Shown in pieces: positions 24,226-35,740 of a DNA stretch of 64,000 nt (its first letter is position 1; every line of letters begins with the position of its first letter). The notes beneath the pieces were generated by a model. That model searched no databases, was not told the DNA's origin, and was given only the letters and a program-made list of their open reading frames with translations. The position numbers were made by a program, and so were the translations under genes. This stretch comes from Leptodontidium sp. MPI-SDFR-AT-0119 (Eukaryota > Ascomycota > Leotiomycetes > Helotiales > Leptodontidiaceae), in assembly GCA_020726505.1 (NCBI GenBank), contig JAHLEZ010000007.1, forward strand, positions 1,922,001-1,986,000, in the 5' to 3' direction.

Positions 24226-26697
24226 ATGATGCATGGAAATATGACTCCGGAAGATCCACCACCTGGGAACCCGAGTTCGTTGCCAGGCTGGAATTCGCAG
24301 TGGAGTTTAGAGCATCAACAATTGTAAGCTCCAAATAGCTCCGCAGTCTTGAAGAGGCCAAGCTTACTGTGGTGCAGCTACTATGTAAACACCAGTACTG
24401 GAGAGCGGAGGTGGTGCCTACCGAACATAACGATGCCTCCACAAACCGTGCATGTAAGACCAGAACCGCCAACGCCAACGACAACGTCAGCCCCTACACA
24501 GAAAATTCAGAGGAAGATTGTCGAAGCACAGTCTATTGGTTCCAATCACGCCTCTCCTGTATCTGCTTTACAGAATGCCGAGGCGAATACTGGGAGTGGT
24601 CGAGTGCCATTGCCTCAGGCTACAGATAGCTACTTTCCACTTTCATCGGTCCCAGGACTGTATCAAGCTCCTCAGGTTGCACAGCATCTCGCTCCTGCAC
24701 CGACGCAGAATCAAGAACCACAGCGACCTCAAGGAGCTCAAAACCTGTACCAACAGCTTGACTTCACTAGCCATTTCGCATCACTTTCTTTGGAACATAG
24801 CCAACCTAGTTCAGCAAACACTCCAGGAGTGTCACTTGCTCAACTTCAGCCGTCTCAACAAATCCAGCAAACTCAAACTGCCCAGTCTCCATTGAGCACC
24901 ACCGATGTCCCCATATCTCCTATGAGCAATCAGCCAAATGCTCAAAATTTCTCATCGCAGCCATCTGCCAGTTACTTTCCTCCGGCACCCGCTCCCGCAC
25001 AGTATCAATCATTTCCTGGGACTCAATCTCCAGATCAACTAGCATTTACTGGAAATAACTTTGCATCTCCAAACTCTCAGCCCAATATGACCAACTCTCC
25101 ATTGCCCGCTCCTCAACCAGTACTTCAGCGTGGACCGCTTCCGCCACCGCCGCCTAGAAATCCGGCTCAGTATCAGTACCAGCCACAACAGGTAGTGGGC
25201 CAAAACTTCACATCTCCTGGGAATGTCCAAGCCAATGTGTCGAACGTAAACTACTCAGAACCCCATCTCACGGCTTCTCCGTCACCTGTAATTTATCATC
25301 AGCAGCAGAGCAATTTCACTCCACCGCCACCCCCTCCTGGAAGTCTTCAGCAGACACAGCAAAGTAGCACTTATCAGCAAACTACATCACCTGTCCAGCA
25401 GCAGTACGCCCCTCCAAGTCATAGTCCTGCCGTTGCGCAGTACTCCTTTCCACCACCTCCCCCGCCAGACGGCCAGCAACAGTATCAAGGATCTGAGGTT
25501 GTGAGACAAGTATCGCCGGCTGCTCATCACCAGAACACCTCCCAAGGTCAGAACCAGAGGGCTTCACCTCGGTCAATACCGACTCCTACCCAAGCATCTA
25601 CCTTTCCTCTGCCACCTGGAGTCCCTCAACAGCAACAGGAAAATCATGCAGTGTCACCGCCAACCCAGTATGCCGCTAGTCCTGAGCAAACAGCATCTTA
25701 CGAGCAATCTAACACCACAAATCCAACACCACCACCCCTTCAACACTACCCCACTGCCCCCATCCCAGCCCATGGTCCCTACCAGCCGCCATCACAGATT
25801 CACCTTCCGCCCAGCGCCCCTCCGCTCCATCGATATTCCTCCGCGCCAGAACCGGCCGTTCATCAAGGAAACATCCATCCTCAATCAGGCTATGCCCAAT
25901 CTCCAGTGCCCGCGAAGAACCCCTATGCACAGCAAGTTGCCCACACCAACTCTTTCTATGGTCCGCCTCCTCAAAGAGTAAGAACTCAGAGCAATACTGT
26001 TCCTCAACGCATGCCGGTTCCCCAGCCCCAGTCTCAGGCTCAACCTCACGTTCAGGGGTCTACTCCACAGCCGCCAGCAGGCAATTGTCAAGCACATGAG
26101 TCGAATTTTGCACAAGCGGCGCAACAGCAATATCAAGGACAACGTCAAGTCCAGTATCAAGCTCCAAATCAGACGCAGTATCAGCAACCAGGCCAATTCC
26201 AGCAGCAACAGTTCTCGTTCCCCCCTCCTCCACAACAACATCCTCAACCTCACCAAACTCACCCACAACCCAAGTACCAAGCGCAATACCAGGCCCAAGG
26301 CCCCCCTCGCGCCCCATCGTCCGCCCCTCCTCTCCTCCCACCCCGTAAATCATCTAGCGGTGTCATGGGAAGCATAGGAAAGAAATTCAACGACTTCAGC
26401 AAGACCGCCGCAGACAAAAGCAAGCGTTTCAGCGTATCACAACCAGGTCTCAAGAAATGGGGTACGAGGGCTGCAGTTGGTGTTGTAGCCGTGGGAGCGC
26501 TGGCGCTGGGTGTCGATGCTATTAGTGATGGGAGTTTGTTTGATGCTGCTGGCGCTGATGGTGGGGATTTCAGTGGTGGCGATTTTGGAGCGGGTGATGA
26601 TGCGGCATTTGAGAGTGGAGGAGGGGACTTTGGAGGAGGTGATGGTGATTTTGGAGGAGGGGATGCGGGGGGCTTTTGGAGATGGTGGTGGGTATGA
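24226..26697 (+). CDS. WW-domain protein with long Q/P-rich region
   Basis: Exons 24226-24323 and 24378-26697 (intron 54 bp) give 805 codons. The splice joins LPGWNSQWSLEHQQ to FYYVNTSTGERRWCLPN, rebuilding one WW domain (about residues 19-48; W22, YYV, second W), which normally binds proline motifs. Then about 600 residues rich in Q, P, S and Y follow, with PPPPPP clusters. Next comes a conserved-looking KKFNDFSKTAADKSKRFS segment, an alanine/valine hydrophobic stretch and a glycine-rich tail. The frame ends FWRWWWV after a run of six G (26667-26672). Removing one G would continue into GDGGGYEGGQSFMDAQM and stop at 26801-26803, a more natural end. So the annotated C-terminus may come from an indel in the homopolymer or a sequencing error. 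Confidence 0.8.
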
Positions 26698-27063
26698 AGG
26701 TGGACAGAGTTTCATGGACGCTCAGATGGAAGCTCAGGCGGTAATGAATCTTAATGCGGCTAATGCGGCGGCTATGGACAGCCTTAATAGTACGCTTATC
26801 TGATCTGAGTTTTGGGATGAGACTGAGTGTTGGGATGAGAAGTCATGGGACTTTTTGCAATATTGGCGGGGTTGTTCGTGCCATAGAAGTTTTGAAAGCG
26901 CTGTATTCAACTTATATTCTTTTCTTCGATTTGTCACATTTTTCGTTCCACATGGCTTGGTAGCGACCTGTATTATACGCCAGAGAACTTGCTTTTGCGA
27001 CGACGTCTGGACTCATGAAACTGGCAAAGATCTGATGATCATATCGTCCTGGAGTCGACGGAG

Positions 27064-28060
27064 TCAATTTCCAGTTGAGTCCACTATCCAATTCCTCGTA
27101 TTCCTTGTATCATTCGTCAAAATCAGCTTTAGCATCGCTCTCCTAGATTTCGTATTTTTATCTTCTTCCATTTCTTTCATGTTCATGTCTTCCTGGTTTC
27201 CAGTTGAGCTGGTACGTACCTGGGACATCTTATTTCTTTTATTCTTCCTCATCGGAAGATTCATCGGAAGATTGGAAGGAATGTTCCTCGAAATGGATTT
27301 CACCACCTGTGTCTACGCTGTTATCACCCTCTTCAACGCTGTCCTTATGCCGTCCAACGAGTTCCTCATCACCACCACTCTCGAAGTTCTGTCCAATATC
27401 AGCAAGCATCCATAGCCACACGAGAAATATCACTGACAAATTCCTCGCCCTCGATCATAGCGCCCAGTACATCAGGCGACACCAACACTGTATTCCGTGG
27501 TGCAAACTTGTCCCAATTCTTCCAGACAGGCTTGAAGACCCTCGAGAGACTCCAGTGAACAAAACTAGCATCCATAAAATCCTCCGATGGAGCCTCGACG
27601 ATCAGAACCATCAAGGCTTGGTACTTCCCGATGTTTCGTCCGCTCGCCCCTCCCTTGCAAGCGCCCTGGTTTTAAGCTGGTGATGACTAGTATACCACGG
27701 CTCCCTCGACGCGGGACATGTATGAAAGCTTCCAATGTATCTTTTCTTGTCCTTGTTCGTCTCGAGTTTGTCTGATGATTTCTCTATCCAAATGCCCTTT
27801 TCCCTAAAAAGCTTCTCCACAGCCTTCCAATCTCGATCCCAGTCGTTCTAATTTGCACTTAACTCTTCTTTCCACTTCTCTTCAATCCACCTATTCTAGA
27901 GAACTTCTCTATGCAAGTTCCAATGGCGGTCAATCACAATCACCCTCTAGAAGTTAGGAAACCTTTCATGGAAGTCCACACTCTTAAGCCCGTATCCTAT
28001 ATCACTGGTCAGCTCCTCTAAACTAACATCTGCAACTATGTTAATACAGCTGAACAAGCA
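27064..28060 (-). pseudogene. Decayed gene of unknown family
   Basis: One minus-strand frame runs from about 28060 to 27640 (VDFHERFPNF, RVIVIDRHWNLH, NRWIEEKWKEELSAN). Three in-frame TAG codons interrupt it (27947-27949, 27896-27898, 27848-27850), all compatible with former TGG. Near 27640 sense shifts to KYQALMVLIVEAPSEDFMD, and near 27415 it shifts again to an acidic tail (GQNFESGGDEELVGRH, SSDESSDEEE). The parts follow each other in order without overlap, as expected of one decayed gene. Alternating W, D, E and K residues look like a soluble protein; I do not recognise it. The long plus-strand open frame here is its antisense. Confidence 0.5.
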
Positions 28061-28104
28061 TTGGCAGTCAGCTCACTGCCATGGTAATTGTGTCAACTGA
28101 TGGA

Positions 28105-28174
28105 CACGGACATCACACTCCCTGGCCGGAGCATGAGAACTATTCAGGTGCATTATTCGAACAAGTTCAAGAGG
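28105..28174 (+). pseudogene. Myb/SANT third-helix relic
   Basis: Plus-strand codons read DITLPGRSMRTIQVHYSNKFKR then TGA, closely matching the end of the Myb domain at 21536-21599 (ALPGRSIRTIQVHYSTKLKK). Nothing upstream of it continues the domain. Confidence 0.65.
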
Positions 28175-28958
28175 TGAAATGGCAATGCGGCGGACGGCGT
28201 ATGGCGCTCTTTTTCGTTGTCGCAACAAATTTATCCTAATAGAATAATATCTGGAGCAGAGTATCTGCTTGTTGCAATAGATGCGAGATTAGGATTTTCT
28301 TGTTAGTAGTGGCTGAACTCACAAGTTCTGTGGTTGCCTTCTTAAAGGCTCAATGTGGTTATCTTGGATGGAATCGCTAAGCATAGGCGTTTTCTTCTCG
28401 ATGCTATTTTATTGGTAGTCATTGGCTACGGCGGACGGAAGTGCATCCACTGAGCACAACCAATGATATATTGTTGTTTCAGCAAAGTTTGTGAGACAAG
28501 TACACATTAGATTGGCTCAATAATCAACGATGTTACGGCTTAACACCGCTGCGGAGCGGCGCCAGGAAAAACAGACCTTCCGACAACAGAAGGGTGTTAG
28601 CGCCCAAAATGGCTGATGTGGTCTGTGCTTAGAATTTTTTAGGCGAAATGGGGTGAAACCGGTTTTGCAAGTGAGAGTAATAATCATGACATATGATTAC
28701 TAGAAAGCAAGCGCCTGTCCGATCTCGGCCCACAAAAAACACAACATGGCCTGGTTTAAGACCAAATTTGAGTTTCCCACGCAGGAAGGTAGGGTCGTTG
28801 GCAGTTCGGAACGAATTAGTATTCCGGCTCGAAGAGAAGTTCCATGTCAAAGCGCAATTGAGTAGAGATTCGCCTCTTAGTTGAAGGAGCTGTTCCACAA
28901 TTGATTAGTGGACGCGACAGGTCGAGGGGTATTTTGCTCGAGTACCAATATCGAAACC
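28175..28958. other. Intergenic DNA without a supported gene
   Basis: GC-normal; short antiparallel open frames at 28629-28898 have no recognisable motif or intron support. It ends at the hAT target site. Confidence 0.4.
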
Positions 28959-28966
28959 CCTCCCTT

Positions 28967-31964
28967 CAGAGTGGCCGAAAAGTCAGCCGGCTTTTAAGTC
29001 ATTCAGTCAGTTAAGTCAAAACCTTCAGCCAATCAGCTTAAAGATATTCGTAAGCCAATTAGCTTGAATATAGCCAGCTTATAAGCTAGACCTTATATTT
29101 TTAACGATTTTGGAGTGAGGTTATAGGCAATTAATATATTGTTTTAATATTTCGCTTCTTGTAAATTAATGCCTCAGAGCGGAAAAACTACCTCCGATAG
29201 GCTCAAAATAGGCGGTCTAGCGCGGCAGGATATTTAGTTACTGTCTTGAAAGCATCGCTAGTATATACTAACTCTCTAATTCTATCAAAATCGACACCGC
29301 AAGTATGTCTCGCTTAACTACGCCTATTAATATTGACGATACGGCCTCTCAAGCTTTTGGAGCTCTATCTGCAAGCACTATAAGTGCTATAATCGACCCC
29401 TTTGCGCGTATAATAGCTCTAGGCAAAGAGCCTTCGATAAACACGTTTCCTTTGCCTTTTATAATCTAAGACTGTTATTAACGACCTATAGTAATATACA
29501 ACGACAACTACAATCCTTTCGAGCTAGAGAGAGACGATTTAAAGGCAGATTACTCGCTATACTCTTTTAGAGAGCCGTTGTTTAATAATAGGCTAACTAA
29601 GGCGTCATCTTTACTTAAAGGCTTTATCTTAGCGCCTTTAACGAGTACGCTGAATTGATTATAGCTTTAGAAAGTTAGTTACACGTTAATATAGCCGGTA
29701 GGAAATAAAAAGCAGACTTTCTAGGCGTGTAAACTATATATATTGTTTCTTTTGTTTAAGTCCTTAATACTAATAGATTTAAGTTATTACAACTCTAATT
29801 CGCAAAGAATAAGATTATAGTCTTTAATAGTAACTCCCTTAAAAACGTAACACGGCATATGAGCTCCGAGCATAAATTAAAGGAAGATAAAGATATAAAA
29901 AGGCTACCTTTAATAGCTAAGTAACCTACGTAAGCCTCTAATCTTATGGGAGGAAGTTACGAGAATATTATACCTTTTCGACAGCTTAAATTCAGAAACG
30001 CCTTTACTAAATAAGTAATAATAGACGACGTCAAACACCGCAAAGCCTCTTCTAAAAACCTCCGTCGAATCTTTAAAATTACGAATATTTAAGCTATTAA
30101 CGCGTTGCCTACCTCCTACTTTACTTTAGAGGTTTAGGTAGCTTAGATGTTTAAGTATTTTAAGCCACAGATTATATAAGACGTCGTAGAGGCTCAATTA
30201 AAGGTTTCTATATCGTTTAACGGCTAGGGATCACTTAGAGAGAAAATCGGCGTCGTTGTAGTAGTTCTATATTATATAAACAAGAAAGGGGAAGTGATTA
30301 TAGTACTAGTAGGCCTACTAGAGCTTCTAGGACATAGAAAAACAGGTGTTAATAAGCTAATCTATTATTAGCCTCTCTCTCTCTTACTAACAAACTATAA
30401 ATCAAGCCTCTATTATTCTACTTCTCTTATAACGATTCGGAATCAACGAATATAACCTTAGTTAGTTTATCCTTAACAACGCGTTTAATAATAATACTAC
30501 ACTTATAGAGCTTGGAAAATCCCTCAATTTCGACCCGAAACAACGTCGCCTTCGCTATATAGGCTATATTCTTAACCTTATCGCAAAGTAATACTTATTT
30601 AGTCAAGATACGTTATTTTTTGAAGCTGATTTCAAGAAGGCTAGTCTAAAGGCAAGACGACAACTATAGAAGTCTCGCGGAGAGCTTAGAAAGCTATATA
30701 ACTTAATAGTACATATTATAGCCTCTAGAAAGCGCGGAGTAGCCTTTAATAGTCTACAAGATGATCTCAATCAAGGTAAGGCCGCTAGTAAGAGATAGAA
30801 GGTCGTTTTAGACGGTGGCATACGCTGGAATTCCTTATATTCGATGATTATACGCGCTCTAGCTCTCTGCGAAGCTCTCGACACTTACGCCATCAAACTA
30901 CGCGTTTCTAAAGAACCTCTCGATCAAGAAGTCTTTTAGTAAGACTATATTAACGACAACGAATAGGAGACTCTCAAGCTAATAATAGACTACTTAGAAC
31001 CTCTTTTCTGTCTTACTAAAGACCTCGAAGGCAACCCCGATTGATTCGACCTTACGTCATTATCTCACGGAGCTTTATAGGAGTTATTACCTCTTTTTGA
31101 AGGTCTACTCTCTCACTTTGAGAGTCTCGAGACTCTGGCGAAGGCAGGTCGATTTAATGGCCACAAAGGTATTCAAGAGTCGATTACACTTACTTGGAAT
31201 AAGACGAAGGAGTACTACGGCAAGACCGACGTCTCTATTACGTGGATAATAGCCCTAGTTCTTTACCCTCACTAAAAATAGCAATACTTCGACCTACAAT
31301 AGACTAGCGACAACGCTTAATACGTGAGGAAAGGCAAGGTTACTCTACGAAAGCTTTAGGAGAGCGATTACAAAGGAGAAGTTATTGTGCGAGTGGAGGA
31401 AAGAACGCCAGAGCTAGAGCTTCAAAAGGCGTATAAAACCAGTTAATTAGAGAGGCTAGTACCTCCTCTTATTAGTACCACTTCTACAGTAAAATCTTCA
31501 CAAATATTAAGCCGGAAAGATTAATTAGCTTTGTATCTTGAAGAGCCTTTAATAGAGTAGCCTCTTTTAGAGTACTAGCGTTCAAAGTAGGCCTAATAGC
31601 CACAACTTACAAAGATGGCCTTTGATTTTCTTTATATACCTGCTATGAGCTCTGAGTGTGAGCGTGTTTTCTCGTCTTGTTCTATGTAAACTACACCACA
31701 TAGTTCGAGATTATCAGCTTAGTTGCTATAGTTCTAGGAGTGTCTAAAGAATTAGTAAAGAAGAGAGTTGATCGAGATTATGGCAGCTTTTAATGCAGTA
31801 GACTTAGGGAGAGATTTTTAATATACTTTTATTTTTAGAATCAGCTTTTAAGCAGCTTTTAAGCTCGTCAGTTCAAGCTATTAAGCTGTGAGTTTCTATA
31901 TAAGCTAATCAGTTGAGTAAGTTGTTCAGCTGATGGCTGGCTGATTGACTTTTCGGCCACTCTG
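28967..31964 (+). mobile_element. Complete hAT DNA transposon, inactive
   Basis: 2998 bp with inverted ends CAGAGTGGCCGAAAAGTCA...TGACTTTTCGGCCACTCTG (19 bp) and the perfect 8-bp duplication CCTCCCTT (28959-28966, 31965-31972). Subterminal regions repeat AGCTGAT/ATCAGCT-like motifs, a usual hAT feature. One transposase gene fills the inside. A truncated relative lies at 6608-6899. Confidence 0.92.
29305..31821 (+). pseudogene. hAT transposase, nonsense-riddled but frame-conserved
   Basis: From ATG 29305 (MSRLTTPINIDDTASQ) to TAA 31819-31821 the same frame can be followed wherever I tested it, about 838 codons, the usual hAT length. Many in-frame stops occur, mostly TAG/TAA where W or Q fits. 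Recognisable parts are KQRRLRYIGYILNLIAK (about 30535-30590) and the C-terminal dimerisation domain FDFLYIPAMSSECERVFSSC (from 31621). Loss of function is therefore by point mutation (RIP-type), not by indels. Parts of the 3' half are nearly stop-free. Confidence 0.85.
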
Positions 31965-32193
31965 CCTCCCTTGATAATGATGATGATGATAAGAAACCTC
32001 ACGCCTCCACTCAATTCTAAACAATAAGAAGTCTAAGTACTAACCGGATTTATGGCTGATTTAGAGATTGTGTAGGTGCTCTTGGTTTCAGGGCTAGCAA
32101 ATCATTATACTTGCATAGTTACGTGAATTACTATGTGAAACACTCAATAAGGAGTCCCCGCCTTCCTAGCTCCTGCTCATTGTCAAAACCAGT

Positions 32194-33621
32194 TCATGGT
32201 TTAGAATACCCGTACCAGTACAACCTGCACAATCTGAACATAGATCGGAACTCTTTGTCGAAATGTGTGCCGAAGCGTATATCAGCCGGAGTTATCTTCC
32301 GGTTGTTATCCTTCGAGACCCCACTCGCATCCTTCAGCAATTCCGCCACGAGATACCTTACTATGCCTGCTATCCCAATACTGAACCCGTTATTATTAAC
32401 CAAAGAACCGTTCCCACACCGTGGCTTCAGAAAGTCTTTGATGCGGCTGCCTACCGCATCGAAGTCGAACCCAGGAATCGGGTCCTTATAGGGCTCAACC
32501 ATGTACGTTTTGACCCAATTCCTGTGGTACGTCTCATCCTTTGTCGTGCCGGGTTTCGGACACAGAGTTGCTGCTGCTGCAAAACTTGAATCTTCAGAGG
32601 AAGCAGGGATAACGAATTGCTCCAAGTAGCTCAGGATCATTTCGTTCAGGAGGTCGAATACTGGCCTTTTCAAAGGACCGGGTATTTCCAGAGTTTCGGC
32701 CGCAACCCGAATTGCTTCAAAATCCGCCTCCTTCAAGATATGTAAATTCTTGTCGTAATGGCCTAGGCACTCAGACTCAACAGGACGCCCCTCAAAGATG
32801 TCCGAGCGAGGAGGATATATTTGTTGCATCTCCATTGTACTGTTCACCACCATGTTTAACATGTCGAAGCCTTCATACTTATATCCCTCACGCAATTTAC
32901 GTTCAAAGGTCTCTTCCGGGGTTTCTTTCAAGCGCAATGATTTAGATAGTCCTCGAAAGGTAGTCTGGTCGAAGTACGTGTTCGTCGTAAAGAACAAGAA
33001 CGACCTCGCTGCGCTATGAGCATCGTCAAACCCAAAGCGAGCAAACATATATTCGCCATTCGGAATATAAAACCACGCTCCATGCTCCGGCTGAACCCTC
33101 TCGTTGGCAGTCTTCCCTTTCCACTCCGCGATCTGCTTCTCGGCATGGCCATAATCGACGATTCCCAAAGAATTGTAAAGACCTACATCTCTGAACTGAG
33201 AATCCTCCAACTCATCAGGAACTTCCTCAAATCGTTCCTCTTCTTCCTTCCCACATTGAATAATCCAATCATACCGATTAATAACCCACACTCCCTCCCT
33301 CGACGTCCTCTCGTTATTCCACTTGCTTCCACTATCCATCTCATACGGTGATCCTGAAACACGGAGAATTTTATCGATTTCTACTTCGGGATCGACGTCG
33401 GCGTGGCACGCGAACCATGCGCTGACGACTCCACCCCGCTCGAGGTCGATAAGTTGGTATGCGATCCATGTCCCGTTCTGGGCAGAGGTGTTATGTATAT
33501 ATGTCTGGACCATGACTGTCCCGCCGATTCGGTGAGGGGTCTGGACCGGGGAGGGTTGAAGGGCTGGATGGGCTGCGATGCGCCATGAAACATAGTGTGG
33601 AGGGAGCCGTAACAGAGACAT
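32194..33621 (-). CDS. 475-aa protein with C-terminal histone H2A-like fold
   Basis: A single uninterrupted frame, ATG at 33621, stop at 32194-32196, with no intron needed. Residues about 386-462 align along their whole length with a histone H2A fold: AVGSRIKDFLK (helix 1), GIAGIVRYLVAELLKDASG (long helix 2; H2A has AAVLEYLAAEILELAGN), KDNNRKITPADIRFGTHFD (loop and helix 3; H2A has [20 protein letters not shown]). The first ~385 residues have aromatic/acidic composition with segments such as WIIQCGKEEEERFEEVPDE and AWFYIPNGEYMFARFGFDD, and match no domain I know. No signal peptide or membrane helix is visible. It is the only intact gene between two transposon blocks. A histone-fold partner or DNA contact is an inference; the fold assignment rests on pattern matching. 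Confidence 0.8.
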   Translation of the reverse strand: MSLLRLPPHYVSWRIAAHPALQPSPVQTPHRIGGTVMVQTYIHNTSAQNGTWIAYQLIDLERGGVVSAWFACHADVDPEVEIDKILRVSGSPYEMDSGSKWNNERTSREGVWVINRYDWIIQCGKEEEERFEEVPDELEDSQFRDVGLYNSLGIVDYGHAEKQIAEWKGKTANERVQPEHGAWFYIPNGEYMFARFGFDDAHSAARSFLFFTTNTYFDQTTFRGLSKSLRLKETPEETFERKLREGYKYEGFDMLNMVVNSTMEMQQIYPPRSDIFEGRPVESECLGHYDKNLHILKEADFEAIRVAAETLEIPGPLKRPVFDLLNEMILSYLEQFVIPASSEDSSFAAAATLCPKPGTTKDETYHRNWVKTYMVEPYKDPIPGFDFDAVGSRIKDFLKPRCGNGSLVNNNGFSIGIAGIVRYLVAELLKDASGVSKDNNRKITPADIRFGTHFDKEFRSMFRLCRLYWYGYSKP

Positions 33622-33668
33622 CCACTTGCTACCGTAAAGCGAGCATGTTCTTGCGGTTTGGCTGCCAT

Positions 33669-34407
33669 GATTTAGTTGGTTGATAAGTTTGGATATGTTC
33701 TGAAGTTCTTTTTTGGACCTGATGTCGATTTAAATGTGAGGGGAAAAGGGTTAGCGTCGCTAAATCTAGGCAGCTCAAGGGGATCGCTGGTCATCTGACT
33801 CAATCCTCAAATGCCTCGGAGACTGATAAGGATTGTCAGGAATTGCTGTCTACTGTAGGCTATTAGTAATATACGATTTTAAAAATATCGCTAGATTTTA
33901 TTAAGTTTTAGTATTCCTATAATTAAGTATTATATATATTTTTTCTTTATTAGTAATTAAAGGCCAGAAAATTCCTTAGCATTCGATTTTTCTTAATTTT
34001 CGCCCGGTTACTCATGTAGATTTAATCACGTGCAGGAGTTTTTTCCCTCCATAATTACGTTGCACTAAGTGATAAGTTAAAAGGTCGTTTTAATATATAA
34101 TTTTGAAGACACCACCAAATTTTAGCTTTCCTAAAGCCAAGGAAGTTAAGCACTACGTGTGTTTTTCTTAAATACTATTAATTAAAGGCTAAAAAAAAAT
34201 TCCTTAATGTTTAACTTTTCTTAATCTTCACTTGTTTGTTTATATAAGATTAATCATGTGTGCACGACTTCATTTTCCATGATTACGTTGCACTAGGTAA
34301 TAAAAGTAATAAGAGTTTTCGATTATTTATTCGCTAATATTTCTAATTAAATTTTAATCTTTTTACTTAATAATCTTAAGAGAGATGTAAACATAACTAT
34401 AAGTTAG
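33669..34407. other. AT-rich region with a repeated ~120-bp block
   Basis: No gene. The block at 33956-34075 recurs at 34181-34304 (offset 225 bp), both starting ATTAAAGGC and containing ATTACGTTGCACTA near the end, with RIP-like differences. Confidence 0.6.
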
Positions 34408-34411
34408 GTAC

Positions 34412-34696
34412 TGTGGTGGGGAAGGCTCTCGGTAGCTTCTTTGTCACCTGACCGGATAGGCTCTTTCCATATAAAAGAGCTCAACACTTGAAAACAACTC
34501 AACAACGAAGAACTTTTCATAAATATTATTTAATACACTTTTTTCTCCTCCCCTCACTCGACTTTTAATGCTCTTCAGATATGTATTATCTTTAGATTTG
34601 ATCGATCCGCGATTTCCTACACCTAGAATCTCTCCCGTACCTCACTACATGCTACCTCTCTTGTTGTGTGGTTTATTGAGCTTTATCCCTCCCACA
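34412..34696 (-). mobile_element. Solo LTR D2, inverted copy of the LTR at 18999
   Basis: 285 bp reading TGTGGTGGGG...CTCCCACA on the plus strand. Its reverse complement follows D1 throughout (CACACAACAAGAG, GGTAGCATGTAG, GATTCTAGG). The flanks repeat GTAC (34408-34411, 34697-34700). It is AT-shifted relative to D1. Confidence 0.85.
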
Positions 34697-34700
34697 GTAC

Positions 34701-35467
34701 TCTTTTAACGTTTGTTTATCGAGCTTCCGTTGCTATTTGGTATTAAAGTAATCGAATTCCTAATACGCGTAGTATTAAGCTTTCGACTTATTAAATTTTT
34801 TATATTTCCTTTAATTTAAAGTATAAAGTATATTAAAGTTAGACTTTCTTAATTTTAATCGGTTTAAACAAGGGTTCTCTTGTTTATTACTAATTTTTAA
34901 TTTTATTTTTAAGTTCTTTAAAAAAATATTATTATTCTTTTTAAATAATAATTAAAACAACTTCTTCTCATATTTGTGCCGTACTAGCTTATTTTCCCCC
35001 CAACGTTTCTTTTAATGAACTTCCAATTAAATCTTATTAAAAAATCTCTTATAACTAATATTGAACAAACGACTTAAATTATTCTTATTTCTTTTTTAAG
35101 TAATTAATAAATTTAAAAATAAATTAGCTGACTTTTTAATAAGCCGTTTTATAAATGTAACACTTAATTACTCGTCTTGAAACTGAGAGTAGCTAAAGAT
35201 TTATTAGGAACTCCTTATAAGACTTATAGGTTCTTATATTAAAAATATTTAAAGTATATTTATTAAACTTTTCTTAAATATTCGTTAGATTCTTATAAAA
35301 TAAGCGTATTATTTATTCGATATTAATTAATTAACTAAGGAGCTTTTAAAGTTGTAATTAAAAATACAATTATAAGCTTTTAGTAACTTTTTCGTTTATA
35401 TTATAATAAGATTATATATTTCCTTTTTTCTTAATACAAAACTTGAGGTTTACTAGAAATTAAATAG
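34701..35467. other. AT-rich RIP-like block, no gene
   Basis: Low GC with stops in all frames; nothing identifiable. Confidence 0.5.
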
Positions 35468-35472
35468 CGATT

Positions 35473-35729
35473 TGTCGGTGCAGTACCGGTTCATGTACCA
35501 CGCCGCATGTGTGAATATATTCTAATGCGAGTATGGCGACAGAGTAATAAATGTATGGTTCAAAATCTGTGTCAATTCTAAGAGAGTGCGAGGAGAGCCA
35601 GACTATATACTACGAAACCCCACCGAATCTCCACCGAAACTAGTCCGGCAAAGCTCTGACCCCTGACTTTGACCCGCACCCCCTTTTCCAGACCGAAGTA
35701 TGCTCATGCAGGGGACCTGTGGACTAACA
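35473..35729 (+). mobile_element. Solo LTR E, complete (257 bp)
   Basis: It starts TGTCGGTGCAGTACCGG and ends CTAACA, flanked by CGATT (35468-35472, 35730-35734). It is the reference copy for the truncated fragment at 19416-19530. Confidence 0.85.
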
Positions 35730-35740
35730 CGATTATTTAT

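Noticed and set aside
26855..27415. 186-codon hydrophobic plus-strand frame that looks like a membrane protein
   Set aside because: It is antisense to the acidic, frame-following remains of a minus-strand gene; the hydrophobicity comes from complementing acidic codons.
32111..33588. Several plus-strand frames of 60-126 codons
   Set aside because: All are antisense to the intact 475-aa minus-strand gene.
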